A DNA stretch of 64,000 nucleotides from Streptomyces spiroverticillatus (lineage in GTDB: Bacteria; Actinomycetota; Actinomycetes; Streptomycetales; Streptomycetaceae). Where the stretch lies: contig BMUX01000006.1 of assembly GCA_014650415.1 (NCBI GenBank), forward strand, positions 434,001 through 498,000, written 5' to 3'. This document shows, in pieces, positions 46,050 through 58,672 of the stretch. Position numbers and translations under genes: made by a program. Numbering within the stretch: position 1 is the stretch's first letter; each line of letters begins with the position of its first letter. Below the pieces are notes generated by a model. That model did not search any database and had not been told where the DNA came from. It was given only the letters and a program-made list of their open reading frames with translations.

Positions 46050-47327
46050 ATGGATCTCGAAAAACGACCGGCGCAAAAACCAGCACCAGCACCGGTGACC
46101 ACGCAAGCATCGGCACCGGAGGCATCGCGGGCACCAGCACCGGTGACCGCGCCCGCACACCAGGAGGGCTGCCTGACGGCCTTCGTGCGGATTCCGGTAC
46201 GGATCGTGGTGCTCGTCCTGGTCGTACCCGTACGTGTGATCTGGGACCTCCTGCGCACCGGCGGCGAACTCCTGCGCCGGAGCGTCCTCAACCCCCTCGG
46301 GCGCGCCCTGACCTGCCTCGGACGCACCCTGGTGGTGATCCCCGCCGTCTGGCTGTACGAAGCGGTGCTCACACCCCTCGGGCACGGCCTGCGGTGGCTC
46401 GGGCGGGCGGTGTTCGTCACACCGTGGGTGGCGCTCGGACGGCACGTGATCGCCCCCCTGTCGCGCTGGCTCTACAGCACCCTGCTGACACCCCTGGGAC
46501 ACGCGCTGCGGTGGCTCGCGAAGCTGCTGTTCGTCTCCCTGTGGGTGGCGCTGTGGCAGTACGGCATCGCCGCACCCGGACGCTGGCTCTACCGATGGCT
46601 CCTGACACCCCTGGGGCACGGGCTGCGGTGGCTGGGGCAGATGCTGGGCGCCGGGGGAGCGGTGGTGGGACGTGCACTTGTGGCGGCCCTGAAGTTCCTC
46701 GGCACCTGGCTGGTGCTCGCACCCCTGGGGGTGCTATGGGCCTTCGTGCTCGAACCGGCCGGCCGGGGCATCGCCTGGCTCGCCCGCCACCTGGGCACCG
46801 CGCTCGCCGCCACCGCACGCGGACTGTGGACCGCCCTGAAATGGACCGGCCGCACCCTCGTGGTGATCCCCGCCGGCTGGCTCTACGAAGCGGTGCTCAC
46901 CCCCCTCGGCCGCGGCATCGCCTGGTGCGTGACGACGCTGCTGGTGAAACCGGTGGTGTGGCTCGCCCGGGAGATCGGGGCCGCCCTCGGGATCTGCTGG
47001 CAGGTCGCCGGATACGTGTCCCGGGCGCTCGGGCGCGCACTGAAGTGGCTGGCGTGGAACGCACTGGGCCGCCCCGTCGCCTGGACCTACCGCACCGTGA
47101 TGACCCCCCTCGGCCACTGGCTGCGCGACGACATCTGGCGGCCCGCCAAACGAGCGGCCAAGGAAGTCGGCCGCACCACCCGCGAGGCACTGCGCTCGGC
47201 GCGCACCGCCTTCCGCGACACCCGCCGCGACCTGTGGCGCAGCCTCGTCGGCACTCCGGCTCAGGCTCCGGCCCCCGTCCGACCGCCGAAGACCGCGCCC
47301 CCGCTCCTGGAGAAGCAGCGCCCCTGA
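46050..47327 (+). CDS. Tryptophan-rich repeat membrane protein, unknown function
   Basis: A 425-residue protein unlike any family I recognise. Residues 1-40 are Pro/Ala-rich (APAPVT). From about 42 to 360 there are many amphipathic or membrane-skimming segments with W, L, R and G at regular places. The unit LTPLGHGLRWLGRAV(F)V recurs at least three times, with looser copies (LNPLGRALTCLGRT, IAPLSRWLYS, LAPLGVLWAF, MTPLGHWLRD). Two blocks are nearly identical: GRTLVVIPAVWLYEAVLTPLG and GRTLVVIPAGWLYEAVLTPLG, about 180 residues apart. The last 65 residues are basic (KRAAKEVGRTTREALRSARTAF). ATG 46050 has AAACGGGGGAGGA upstream. It sits between the radical SAM and DUF2344 genes. Lipid-surface binding is a guess. 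Confidence 0.75.
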   Translation: MDLEKRPAQKPAPAPVTTQASAPEASRAPAPVTAPAHQEGCLTAFVRIPVRIVVLVLVVPVRVIWDLLRTGGELLRRSVLNPLGRALTCLGRTLVVIPAVWLYEAVLTPLGHGLRWLGRAVFVTPWVALGRHVIAPLSRWLYSTLLTPLGHALRWLAKLLFVSLWVALWQYGIAAPGRWLYRWLLTPLGHGLRWLGQMLGAGGAVVGRALVAALKFLGTWLVLAPLGVLWAFVLEPAGRGIAWLARHLGTALAATARGLWTALKWTGRTLVVIPAGWLYEAVLTPLGRGIAWCVTTLLVKPVVWLAREIGAALGICWQVAGYVSRALGRALKWLAWNALGRPVAWTYRTVMTPLGHWLRDDIWRPAKRAAKEVGRTTREALRSARTAFRDTRRDLWRSLVGTPAQAPAPVRPPKTAPPLLEKQRP

Positions 47328-47562
47328 CCGCCACGCCCCACCCGGGGCCGGTCCCCTCCGGAGTGGATCACCCCCGCCCCGGGAACCAGCCCGGTCCCCG
47401 GCGCGTACTCTGGGGAGTACAAAGACTGCCCCGGCGCAGCACCCCACCTCCGAGACCCCCTGCTCAGCAGGGCCGGGCCGGACGGGAGACGCCGCGCGGG
47501 GACACCCCACAGGCCCGTGGGCGCGCGGAAGACGCGCCGCCCCGCACCGAGGAGAAGAACCA

Positions 47563-48417
47563 CTGGGCAAGCGACAGCCCGAAGGCCCGCCGCCCGCACC
47601 GGCGGTGCAGCGCATCCGACTGCGCTACACCAAGCGAGGCCGCCTCCGGTTCACCAGCCACCGAGACTTCCAGCGCGCGTTCGAACGCGCCCTGCGCCGC
47701 GCCGAGGTACCCATGGCGTACTCGGCGGGCTTCACCCCGCACCCCAAGGTGAGCTACGCCAACGCGGCCCCCACCGGCACCGGCTCCGAGGCCGAGTACC
47801 TGGAGATCGCCCTCACCGCGCCCCGCGACCCGCATACCCTGCGCGGACTGCTCGACGAGTCGATGCCCGACGGCCTCGACATCATCGACGCCGTCGAGGC
47901 CCGCACCTCCGGCCTCGCCGACCGCCTCACCGCCTCCATCTGGGAGCTGCGGCTCAACGGTGTCACCGAGGAGCAGGCCGCCAAGGCCGTCGAGACCTTC
48001 CTCGCCGCCGAGACCGTCGAGGTCCAGCGCCGCACCAAGAACGGCATGCGCAGCTTCGACGCCCGCGAGGCCGTCGTCGAGATGGCCGCCGTACCGCTCT
48101 CCGAGAGCCTCGCCCTGCCCCAGGGTGAGGCAGGCGATAGGCCCACGGCGGAGCCCTGTGCGATACTGCGCCTGGTAGTGCGGCACATGACACCCGCCGT
48201 ACGACCCGACGACGTCCTTTCCGGTCTCCGCGCTGTGGCCGACCTGGCGCCGCCGGTCCCCGCAGCGGTGACCAGGCTGGCGCAGGGGCTTCTCGACGAG
48301 GAGTCCGGAACGGTGACCGACCCGCTCGCGCCCGACCGCGAGGCAGTGCAGGCAGGCTCTACCACAGCCCCCGCACCCGCCGCCGCGAAGGCGCCTGAAG
48401 GTTCCGGTTCCGCGTAA
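47563..48417 (+). CDS. DUF2344/TIGR03936 radical-SAM-associated protein, CTG start
   Basis: A 284-residue protein if started at CTG 47563, which has GAGGAG 8 bases upstream and gives (M)GKRQPEGPPPAPAVQRIRLRY; GTG 47605 lacks a ribosome site and would drop 14 residues. I recall Streptomyces homologues beginning in the same way, supporting the CTG. VQRIRLRYTKRGRLRFTSHRDFQRAFERALRRAEVPMAYS, GFTPHPKVSYANAAPTGTGSEAEYLEI and DIIDAVE are hallmarks of the family. It accompanies the radical SAM protein at 43991 in many genomes; function unknown (RNA or tRNA modification is conceivable). The C-terminal 50 residues are low complexity. The 47328-47562 gap has only a small GTACTC-TGGG-GAGTAC palindrome. 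Confidence 0.85.
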   Translation: MGKRQPEGPPPAPAVQRIRLRYTKRGRLRFTSHRDFQRAFERALRRAEVPMAYSAGFTPHPKVSYANAAPTGTGSEAEYLEIALTAPRDPHTLRGLLDESMPDGLDIIDAVEARTSGLADRLTASIWELRLNGVTEEQAAKAVETFLAAETVEVQRRTKNGMRSFDAREAVVEMAAVPLSESLALPQGEAGDRPTAEPCAILRLVVRHMTPAVRPDDVLSGLRAVADLAPPVPAAVTRLAQGLLDEESGTVTDPLAPDREAVQAGSTTAPAPAAAKAPEGSGSA

Positions 48418-48494
48418 GGGCAGTCGTTGCAGCGCAGCCCTGGCACTCGGGAGCCACCTGGGTCGGGCCGCGTAACCAACCGGACTTTCGCCAG

Positions 48495-48518
48495 GCCGTA
48501 CGTCACCGTACGTACGGA
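48495..48518. promoter_or_regulatory. Palindromes in the rne upstream region
   Basis: GGCCGTACGTCACCGTACGT and the following ACGG contain CCGTACGTACGG, a perfect 12-base palindrome, plus a partial copy. They lie about 130 bases before the rne ATG in a 227-base gap (48418-48644). An operator or a 5'-UTR structure is possible. Confidence 0.3.
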
Positions 48519-48644
48519 ACCGGCGAGCTAGAGATCAGCTCCCGTGCGGCGCTCGCGCCCCGGACGGTGGCCCCGCACCACGCGAGGGCCGCGGCCGGAC
48601 CGGATTCAGGCGCGGCGCCCGGGAGCGCGACGGGAGAACCCCGC

Positions 48645-53099
<4,455 letters not shown>

Positions 53100-53188
53100 C
53101 GCTCCACCGGCTCGCCCGCTGCCCGCACAGGCAGCAGGCGGCATCAGCAGCACCCGCAGTACCCAGCGGAACCGGCCCTCGGCCGGAA

Positions 53189-53227
53189 CCAGGGTGGCCA
53201 GCGCCGATCCGGCGCTGGCCACCCTGG
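53189..53227 (+). terminator. Terminator after rne
   Basis: A perfect 18-bp stem (53189-53206 with 53210-53227) closes a 3-base loop, 90 bases after the stop. There is no T run. Confidence 0.8.
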
Positions 53228-53332
53228 TATCCGGGACCTGTCCGAGATCCCCCGGGACCCTGTCCGGCATCCGGGCGGACCCGGGGCCGAAGGTCGTGAA
53301 ATGCCCCTGAACAACGGAGAGTTCGAAACCTC

Positions 53333-54241
53333 ATGAGCAACAGCGCCACCCCTCGCCCCATACGCAAGGCCGTCATCCCGGCCGCAGGGCTCGGCACCCG
53401 CTTCCTGCCTGCGACCAAGGCCACTCCCAAGGAGATGCTGCCGGTCGTCGACAAGCCCGCGATCCAGTACGTGGTCGAGGAAGCCGCCGGGGCGGGACTC
53501 TCCGACGTACTCATGATCACGGGCCGCAACAAGCGCGCCCTCGAGGACCACTTCGACCGCAACTACGAGCTGGAGTCCGCTCTCACCAAGAAGGGCGACG
53601 CCGACCGCCTCGCGCGCGTCCAGGAGTCCAGCGACCTCGCGACCATGCACTACGTGCGCCAGGGCGACCCGCGGGGCCTCGGCCACGCCGTCCTGTGCGC
53701 CGCCCCCCACGTCGGCAACGAGGCCTTCGCCGTCCTCCTCGGCGACGACCTGATCGACCCCCGCGACCCCCTGCTCGCCCGCATGGTCGAGGTCCAGCAG
53801 ACGTACGGCGGCAGCGTCGTCGCGCTGATGGAGGTCGACCCGGAGCAGATCCACCTGTACGGCTGCGCGGCCGTCGAGGCCACCGCAGACGGCGACGTCG
53901 TCAAGATCAACGGCCTGGTCGAGAAGCCCGCCACCGAGGACGCCCCGAGCAACCTCGCCATCATCGGCCGGTACGTCCTGGACCCGGCCGTCTTCGAGGT
54001 GCTGCGCAAGACCGAGCCCGGCCGCGGCGGCGAGATCCAGCTCACCGACGCCCTCCAGACGCTCGCCGCGGACGAGAACGTCGGCGGCCCGGTGCACGGC
54101 GTCGTCTTCAAGGGCCGCCGTTACGACACGGGCGACCGCGGCGACTACCTGAAGGCCATCGTCCGCCTCGCCGCCGAGCGCGCGGACCTCGGCCCGGACT
54201 TCAAGACGTGGCTGCGCGGCTACGTCGCGGAGGAGATGTAG
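53333..54241 (+). CDS. galU: UTP-glucose-1-phosphate uridylyltransferase
   Basis: A 302-residue nucleotidyltransferase making UDP-glucose from UTP and glucose-1-phosphate. AVIPAAGLGTRFLPATKATPKEMLPVVDKPAIQYVVEEA is the full GalU signature with the GxGTRxxPxTK motif; FAVLLGDDLID carries a metal-binding Asp, and ENVGGPVHGVVFKGRRYDTGDRGDYLKA is the C-terminal end. Length is normal. GGAGAG lies 12 bases before the ATG. It is the first of three sugar/polyol genes between rne and rplU, which I recall being adjacent in other Streptomyces; a hairpin at 54257-54284 lies after it, so the next two may be a separate unit. UDP-glucose would serve wall glycopolymers or trehalose. Confidence 0.95.
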   Translation: MSNSATPRPIRKAVIPAAGLGTRFLPATKATPKEMLPVVDKPAIQYVVEEAAGAGLSDVLMITGRNKRALEDHFDRNYELESALTKKGDADRLARVQESSDLATMHYVRQGDPRGLGHAVLCAAPHVGNEAFAVLLGDDLIDPRDPLLARMVEVQQTYGGSVVALMEVDPEQIHLYGCAAVEATADGDVVKINGLVEKPATEDAPSNLAIIGRYVLDPAVFEVLRKTEPGRGGEIQLTDALQTLAADENVGGPVHGVVFKGRRYDTGDRGDYLKAIVRLAAERADLGPDFKTWLRGYVAEEM

Positions 54242-54256
54242 TTCTCCTCCGGTGCA

Positions 54257-54284
54257 CCGGACGGGAGCCGCGGCACCCGTCCGG
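54257..54284 (+). terminator. Small hairpin after galU
   Basis: CCGGACGGG (54257-54265) pairs with CCCGTCCGG (54276-54284). It may end galU mRNA. The gap to the next gene (54242-54412) shows no other feature. Confidence 0.5.
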
Positions 54285-54412
54285 CACGCCCTCGGGGCGG
54301 TCACCCTCGCACCACCGGGGGAGGCCGCCCCGTACCCTTTGCCCCGCACCATCCCTTGCACCACTCCCGCAGTCCCTGCATCCCCTGCACGACCCGCACG
54401 AAGGAGAACCCC

Positions 54413-55150
54413 ATGATCGGCCTGGTACTGGCGGCGGGCGCCGGACGGCGTCTGCGCCCCTACACCGACACGCTGCCCAAGGCGCTCGTGCCCGTCGACG
54501 GCGACACCACCGTCCTCGACCTCACCCTGGGGAACTTCGCGAAGGTCGGCCTCACCGAGGTGGCGATCGTCGTCGGCTACCGCAAGGAAGCCGTCTACGC
54601 GCGCAAGGAGGAGCTGGAGAAGACGTACGGCGTCACCATCACGCTGATCGACAACGACAAGGCCGAGGAGTGGAACAACGCCTACTCCCTGTGGTGCGCC
54701 CGTGACGTCCTCAACAACGGTGTCATCCTCGCCAACGGCGACACGGTGCACCCGGTCTCCGTCGAGGAGACGCTGCTCGCCGCCCGCGGCAACGGCCAGA
54801 AGATCATCCTCGCGCTCGACACGGTGAAGAACCTCGCCGACGAGGAGATGAAGGTCATCACCGACGCCGGCGACGCCGTGCAGCGGATCACCAAGCTGAT
54901 GGACCCGGCGTCCGCCACCGGTGAGTACATCGGCGTCACCCTCATCGAGGGCGAGGCCGCCGAGGAACTCGCCGACGCCCTGAAGACCACCTTCGAGCGC
55001 GACCCCGACCTCTACTACGAGGACGGCTACCAGGAGCTCGTGGGCCGCGGCTTCCGCATCGACGTGGCCCCCATCGGCGACATCAAGTGGGTCGAGATCG
55101 ACAACCACGACGACCTCGCCAAGGGCCGGGAGATCGCGTGCCAGTACTGA
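54413..55150 (+). CDS. LicC-like sugar/polyol phosphate nucleotidyltransferase
   Basis: A 245-residue cytosolic nucleotidyltransferase. MIGLVLAAGAGRRLRPYTDTLPKALVPVDG is the NTP_transferase loop, IDNDKAEEWNNAYSLWCARD resembles the choline-phosphate cytidylyltransferase LicC (NDxxxxxNNxYSL), and IKWVEIDNHDDLAKG is the closing motif. It therefore probably uses CTP (or UTP) with a small phosphorylated polyol or choline, not glucose-1-phosphate. ATG 54413 follows AAGGAG closely; the longer frame is not used. The gene overlaps the next by 13 bases, so they are co-translated. With the dehydrogenase product sn-glycerol-1-phosphate, CDP-glycerol of archaeal stereochemistry is a plausible product, but this is inference. 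Confidence 0.87.
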   Translation: MIGLVLAAGAGRRLRPYTDTLPKALVPVDGDTTVLDLTLGNFAKVGLTEVAIVVGYRKEAVYARKEELEKTYGVTITLIDNDKAEEWNNAYSLWCARDVLNNGVILANGDTVHPVSVEETLLAARGNGQKIILALDTVKNLADEEMKVITDAGDAVQRITKLMDPASATGEYIGVTLIEGEAAEELADALKTTFERDPDLYYEDGYQELVGRGFRIDVAPIGDIKWVEIDNHDDLAKGREIACQY

Positions 55151-56229
55151 CCCGGCTGATCCCCTCGCCGGTCGCCGTCGACATCTCCCGCGGGGCCCTC
55201 GACGACCTCGCGGGCGTCCTCGCCGACCAGCGGATCTCCGGCTCGGGCGCGCTCGCCATCGCCATCAGCGGCGGCTCGGGCCTGGCACTGAAAGAGAAGC
55301 TGTCGCCGGTGCTGCCGGACGCCGACTGGTACCCCGTCACCGACGGCACCATCGACGCGGCCGTGCGGCTCGCCGAGGAGATGAAGGGCCGCAAGCGCTA
55401 CGACGCGGTCGTCGGCCTCGGCGGCGGGAAGATCATCGACGTCGCCAAGTACGCGGCCGCCCGCATCGGGCTGCCCATGGTCGCCGTCGCGACGAACCTC
55501 TCGCACGACGGCCTGTGCTCCCCGGTGTCCATCCTGGACAACGACAACGGACGCGGCTCCTACGGTGTGCCCACGCCCATCGCGATGCTCATCGACCTCG
55601 ACGTCATCCGGGACGCGCCCGCCCGTTTCGTACGCTCCGGAATCGGCGACGCCCTCTCCAACATCTCCGCCGTCGCCGACTGGGAACTGTCCCACCAGGT
55701 CAACGGGGAGACGGTCGACGGTCTTGCCGCCGCCATGGCACGGCAGGCCGGCGAGGCAGTGCTGCGCCACCCGGGAAACGTCACCGAGGACGCCTTCCTG
55801 ACCGTGCTCGCCGAAGCCCTCGTGCTGTCCGGCATCTCCATGTCGATCAGCGGCGACACCCGGCCCTCCTCCGGCGCCTGCCACGAGATCAGCCACGCCT
55901 TCGACCTGCTGTACCCGCAGCGCTCGGCGCTCCACGGCGAGCAGGTCGGCATCGGCGCGGTCTTCGCGATGCACCTGCGCGGGGCGCACGAGGAGGCAGG
56001 TCTGTTCGCGGACGTACTGCGCAGGCACGACCTGCCGGTGCTCCCGGGCGACATCGGCTTCACCGTCGACGAGTTCGTGGCCGCCGTCCAGTACGCGCCG
56101 CAGACGCGGCCGGGGCGCTTCACGATCCTGGAACACCTGGACCTGCCCGAGGACGGCGTCAGGGACGCCTACAGCGCCCTGGTGAAGGCCGTCGGCGCGT
56201 CGGGTGGACGGCCGGACGGTGGACGTTAG
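55138..56229 (+). CDS. sn-Glycerol-1-phosphate dehydrogenase (AraM/EgsA type)
   Basis: A 363-residue NAD(P)H- and metal-dependent dehydrogenase of the iron-containing alcohol dehydrogenase superfamily. VVGLGGGKIIDVAKYAA is the nucleotide-binding glycine motif, and VATNLSHDGLCSPVSILDN matches the SHDGxxSPxxS box of archaeal G1P dehydrogenase and bacterial AraM. Metal ligands are expected in GIGDALSN, ACHEISHAFDLL and LHGEQVGIG. It would reduce dihydroxyacetone phosphate to sn-glycerol-1-phosphate. GTG 55138 (VPVLTRLIPSP) overlaps the nucleotidyltransferase stop; the 17-codon upstream extension lacks homology. The stop (56229) is followed by the rplU promoter within seven bases. Substrate stereochemistry is inferred from family. 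Confidence 0.87.
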   Translation: MPVLTRLIPSPVAVDISRGALDDLAGVLADQRISGSGALAIAISGGSGLALKEKLSPVLPDADWYPVTDGTIDAAVRLAEEMKGRKRYDAVVGLGGGKIIDVAKYAAARIGLPMVAVATNLSHDGLCSPVSILDNDNGRGSYGVPTPIAMLIDLDVIRDAPARFVRSGIGDALSNISAVADWELSHQVNGETVDGLAAAMARQAGEAVLRHPGNVTEDAFLTVLAEALVLSGISMSISGDTRPSSGACHEISHAFDLLYPQRSALHGEQVGIGAVFAMHLRGAHEEAGLFADVLRRHDLPVLPGDIGFTVDEFVAAVQYAPQTRPGRFTILEHLDLPEDGVRDAYSALVKAVGASGGRPDGGR

Positions 56230-56235
56230 CCCGGT

Positions 56236-56264
56236 TTGACCCACCGGTCGGGGCCCCGTAACCT
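56236..56264 (+). promoter_or_regulatory. Vegetative-type promoter of rplU-rpmA
   Basis: TTGACC (56236-56241), a 17-base spacer and TAACCT (56259-56264) closely match the HrdB consensus. Transcription would start near 56271, giving a leader of about 140 bases before rplU. Confidence 0.8.
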
Positions 56265-56410
56265 TGACCGTCGGCGTGTTTTTGTGCGCCAAACCCCTGA
56301 GCAACCCCCTCCTGGATCACTTCGGTGCGTCGGGAGAGGCCGCTCGTCCTGTTTCACGCCGGAAGCGGCTGGCATCAGGGGTCCCGTCTTCGAGTGAAAG
56401 TGAGATCCGC

Positions 56411-56731
56411 GTGTACGCCATCGTGCGCAGCGGTGGTCGCCAGCACAAGGTTGCTGTCGGCGACATCGTTGAGGTTGACAAGATTTCCACTGCCAAGGTT
56501 GGCGACGCGGTCGAGCTTTCGACGCTGCTCGTTGTCGACGGTGACTCCGTGACCAGCGACCCGTGGGTCCTGGCCGGGATCAAGGTCACGGCCGAGGTCG
56601 TGGACCACCACAAGGGCGAGAAGATCGACATTCTCCGCTACAAGAACAAGACCGGCTACCGCCGTCGCCAGGGTCACCGCCAGCAGTACACGGCGATCAA
56701 GGTCACCGGTATCCCCACGGCTGCGAAGTAA
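56411..56731 (+). CDS. rplU: 50S ribosomal protein L21
   Basis: A 106-residue large-subunit protein that binds 23S rRNA. MYAIVRSGGRQHKVAVGDIVEVDKI at the start and YKNKTGYRRRQGHRQQYTAIKVTGI at the end are the L21 signature. GTG 56411 is preceded by GTGAGATCC. A longer open frame back to 56264 crosses the likely transcription start and is rejected. rpmA follows after 11 bases; a strong promoter at 56236 drives both. The 140-base leader could hold a regulatory structure for autogenous control, but I see no clear L21-like fold. Confidence 0.98.
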   Translation: MYAIVRSGGRQHKVAVGDIVEVDKISTAKVGDAVELSTLLVVDGDSVTSDPWVLAGIKVTAEVVDHHKGEKIDILRYKNKTGYRRRQGHRQQYTAIKVTGIPTAAK

Positions 56732-56742
56732 GGGACTGAGAC

Positions 56743-57000
56743 ATGGCACACAAGAAGGGCGCATCGTCCACTCGGAACGGTCGCGACTCCAACGCTCAGC
56801 GGCTCGGCGTCAAGCGCTTCGGCGGCCAGGCCGTCAACGCCGGTGAGATCCTGGTCCGCCAGCGCGGCACCCACTTCCACCCGGGCACGGGTGTCGGTCG
56901 CGGTGGCGACGACACGCTGTTCGCTCTCGCCGCCGGTGCGGTCGAGTTCGGCACGCACCGTGGCCGCAAGGTCGTGAACATCGTTCCGATCGCCGGCTGA
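56743..57000 (+). CDS. rpmA: 50S ribosomal protein L27
   Basis: An 85-residue protein at the peptidyl-transferase side of the large subunit. AHKKGASSTRNGRDSNAQRLGVKRFGGQ is the classic L27 N-terminus and needs no cleavage, unlike the extended form of some Firmicutes. GTHFHPGTGVGRGGDDTLFAL is the core. It follows rplU in an operon and ends before a branched hairpin at 57081-57131. obg begins 179 bases later. Confidence 0.98.
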   Translation: MAHKKGASSTRNGRDSNAQRLGVKRFGGQAVNAGEILVRQRGTHFHPGTGVGRGGDDTLFALAAGAVEFGTHRGRKVVNIVPIAG

Positions 57001-57080
57001 ACAAGCCAGCTTTCCTGAGCACCTCTTGAGGCGCTCGGTTTGAGCACCCTCGTGGTGCTCGGAGCGACACACCGCACGTT

Positions 57081-57131
57081 CCGAGGGCGGACGCTCTTTC
57101 CCGGCTACCGGGGAAGCGTGTCCGCCCTCGG
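57081..57131 (+). terminator. Hairpin between rpmA and obg
   Basis: CCGAGGGCGGA (57081-57091) pairs with TCCGCCCTCGG (57121-57131) and the inner CGCT/AGCG extends it past a 2-base bulge. It probably ends most rplU-rpmA transcripts. Confidence 0.75.
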
Positions 57132-57179
57132 CGTGTTACGTATGTAGACATTCCGCATTACCTGTACTGGAGGACACCC

Positions 57180-58619
57180 ATGACCACCTTCGTGGACCGC
57201 GTCGAACTGCATGTCGCCGCGGGTAACGGAGGCCACGGCTGCGCCTCCGTACACCGTGAGAAGTTCAAGCCGCTCGGCGGCCCGGACGGCGGCAACGGCG
57301 GGCGCGGCGGCGACATCATCCTCGTCGTCGACCAGGCCGTGACCACCCTGCTCGACTACCACCACAGCCCGCACCGCAAGGCCACCAACGGCCAGCCCGG
57401 CGCCGGCGACAACCGCTCCGGCAAGGACGGCCAGGACCTGATCCTGCCCGTGCCGGACGGCACCGTGGTGCTCGACAAGGAGGGCAACGTCCTCGCCGAC
57501 CTCGTCGGCCACGGCACCACCTACATCGCCGGCGAGGGCGGCCGCGGCGGCCTCGGCAACGCCGCCCTGTCCTCGGCCCGCCGCAAGGCCCCCGGCTTCG
57601 CGCTGCTCGGTGAGCCCGGCAAGTCCGCGGACATCGTCCTGGAGCTCAAGACCGTCGCCGACGTGGCACTGGTGGGCTACCCGAGCGCCGGAAAGTCCTC
57701 GCTGATCTCCGTGCTCTCCGCCGCGAAGCCGAAGATCGCCGACTACCCTTTCACGACGCTCGTCCCCAACCTGGGCGTCGTCACCGCCGGCTCCACCGTC
57801 TACACCATCGCCGACGTCCCGGGCCTGATCCCGGGCGCCAGCGAGGGGCGGGGCCTGGGTCTGGAGTTCCTGCGGCACGTCGAGCGCTGCTCGGTCCTCG
57901 TGCACGTACTGGACACCGCGACCCTGGAGTCCGACCGTGACCCGATCTCCGACCTCGACGTCATCGAGGAGGAGCTCAAGCTGTACGGCGGTCTGGACGA
58001 CCGGCCGCGCCTCGTCGTCCTCAACAAGGTCGACATCCCGGACGGCAAGGACCTCGCGGACATGATCCGCCCGGACCTCGAAGCCCGCGGCTACAAGGTC
58101 TTCGAAGTGTCCGCCGTGTCCCGCGTGGGCCTGAAGGAACTGTCCTTCGCCCTCGCCCAGGGCATCGCCAAGCTGCGCGCCCGCAAGCCGGTGGAGGAGG
58201 CGACCCGTATCGTCATCCGCCCCAAGGCCGTCGACGACAGCGGCTTCAAGGTCATCAAGGACGAGGTCGAGAACGTCTACCGGGTGCGCGGCGAGAAGCC
58301 GGAGCGCTGGGTGCAGCAGACCGACTTCAACAACGACGAGGCCGTCGGTTACCTCGCCGACCGCCTCTCGCGCCTCGGCGTCGAGACCGAACTGATGAAG
58401 GCCGGCGCCCGCGCGGGTGACGCCGTCGCGATCGGCTCCGAGGAGAACGCGGTCGTCTTCGACTGGGAGCCCACCGTCATGGCCGGCGCCGAAATGCTCG
58501 GCCGCCGAGGCGAGGACCACCGCCTCGACGCCCCGCGCCCCGCGGCCACTCGCCGCAAGGACCGCGAGGCCGAGCGCGACAACTCGCAGAAGGAATACGA
58601 CGAGTTCAAGCCTTTCTGA
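57180..58619 (+). CDS. obg: Obg/CgtA family GTPase
   Basis: A 479-residue GTPase that binds the 50S subunit and, in Streptomyces, is tied to the onset of sporulation and GTP sensing. The N-terminal Obg fold is glycine-rich (GGNGGRGGDIILV; GEGGRGGLGNAALSS). The G domain has G1 GYPSAGKSSL (about 165-175), DYPFTTLVPNLGVV, G3 DVPGLIPGA and G4 NKVD. The C-terminal OCT domain (about 340-430) includes YRVRGEKPERWVQQTDFNNDEAVGYL. A basic/acidic tail ends it. ATG 57180 has GGAGG upstream. A perfect 23-bp terminator follows. proB-proA, usually next in Streptomyces, are not seen before the convergent gene. Confidence 0.97.
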   Translation: MTTFVDRVELHVAAGNGGHGCASVHREKFKPLGGPDGGNGGRGGDIILVVDQAVTTLLDYHHSPHRKATNGQPGAGDNRSGKDGQDLILPVPDGTVVLDKEGNVLADLVGHGTTYIAGEGGRGGLGNAALSSARRKAPGFALLGEPGKSADIVLELKTVADVALVGYPSAGKSSLISVLSAAKPKIADYPFTTLVPNLGVVTAGSTVYTIADVPGLIPGASEGRGLGLEFLRHVERCSVLVHVLDTATLESDRDPISDLDVIEEELKLYGGLDDRPRLVVLNKVDIPDGKDLADMIRPDLEARGYKVFEVSAVSRVGLKELSFALAQGIAKLRARKPVEEATRIVIRPKAVDDSGFKVIKDEVENVYRVRGEKPERWVQQTDFNNDEAVGYLADRLSRLGVETELMKAGARAGDAVAIGSEENAVVFDWEPTVMAGAEMLGRRGEDHRLDAPRPAATRRKDREAERDNSQKEYDEFKPF

Positions 58620-58672
58620 CGCATCGTCAGTTATTTGTTTTCCGGCGTCCGACGCCGCGAAAAAGGGCCAGG

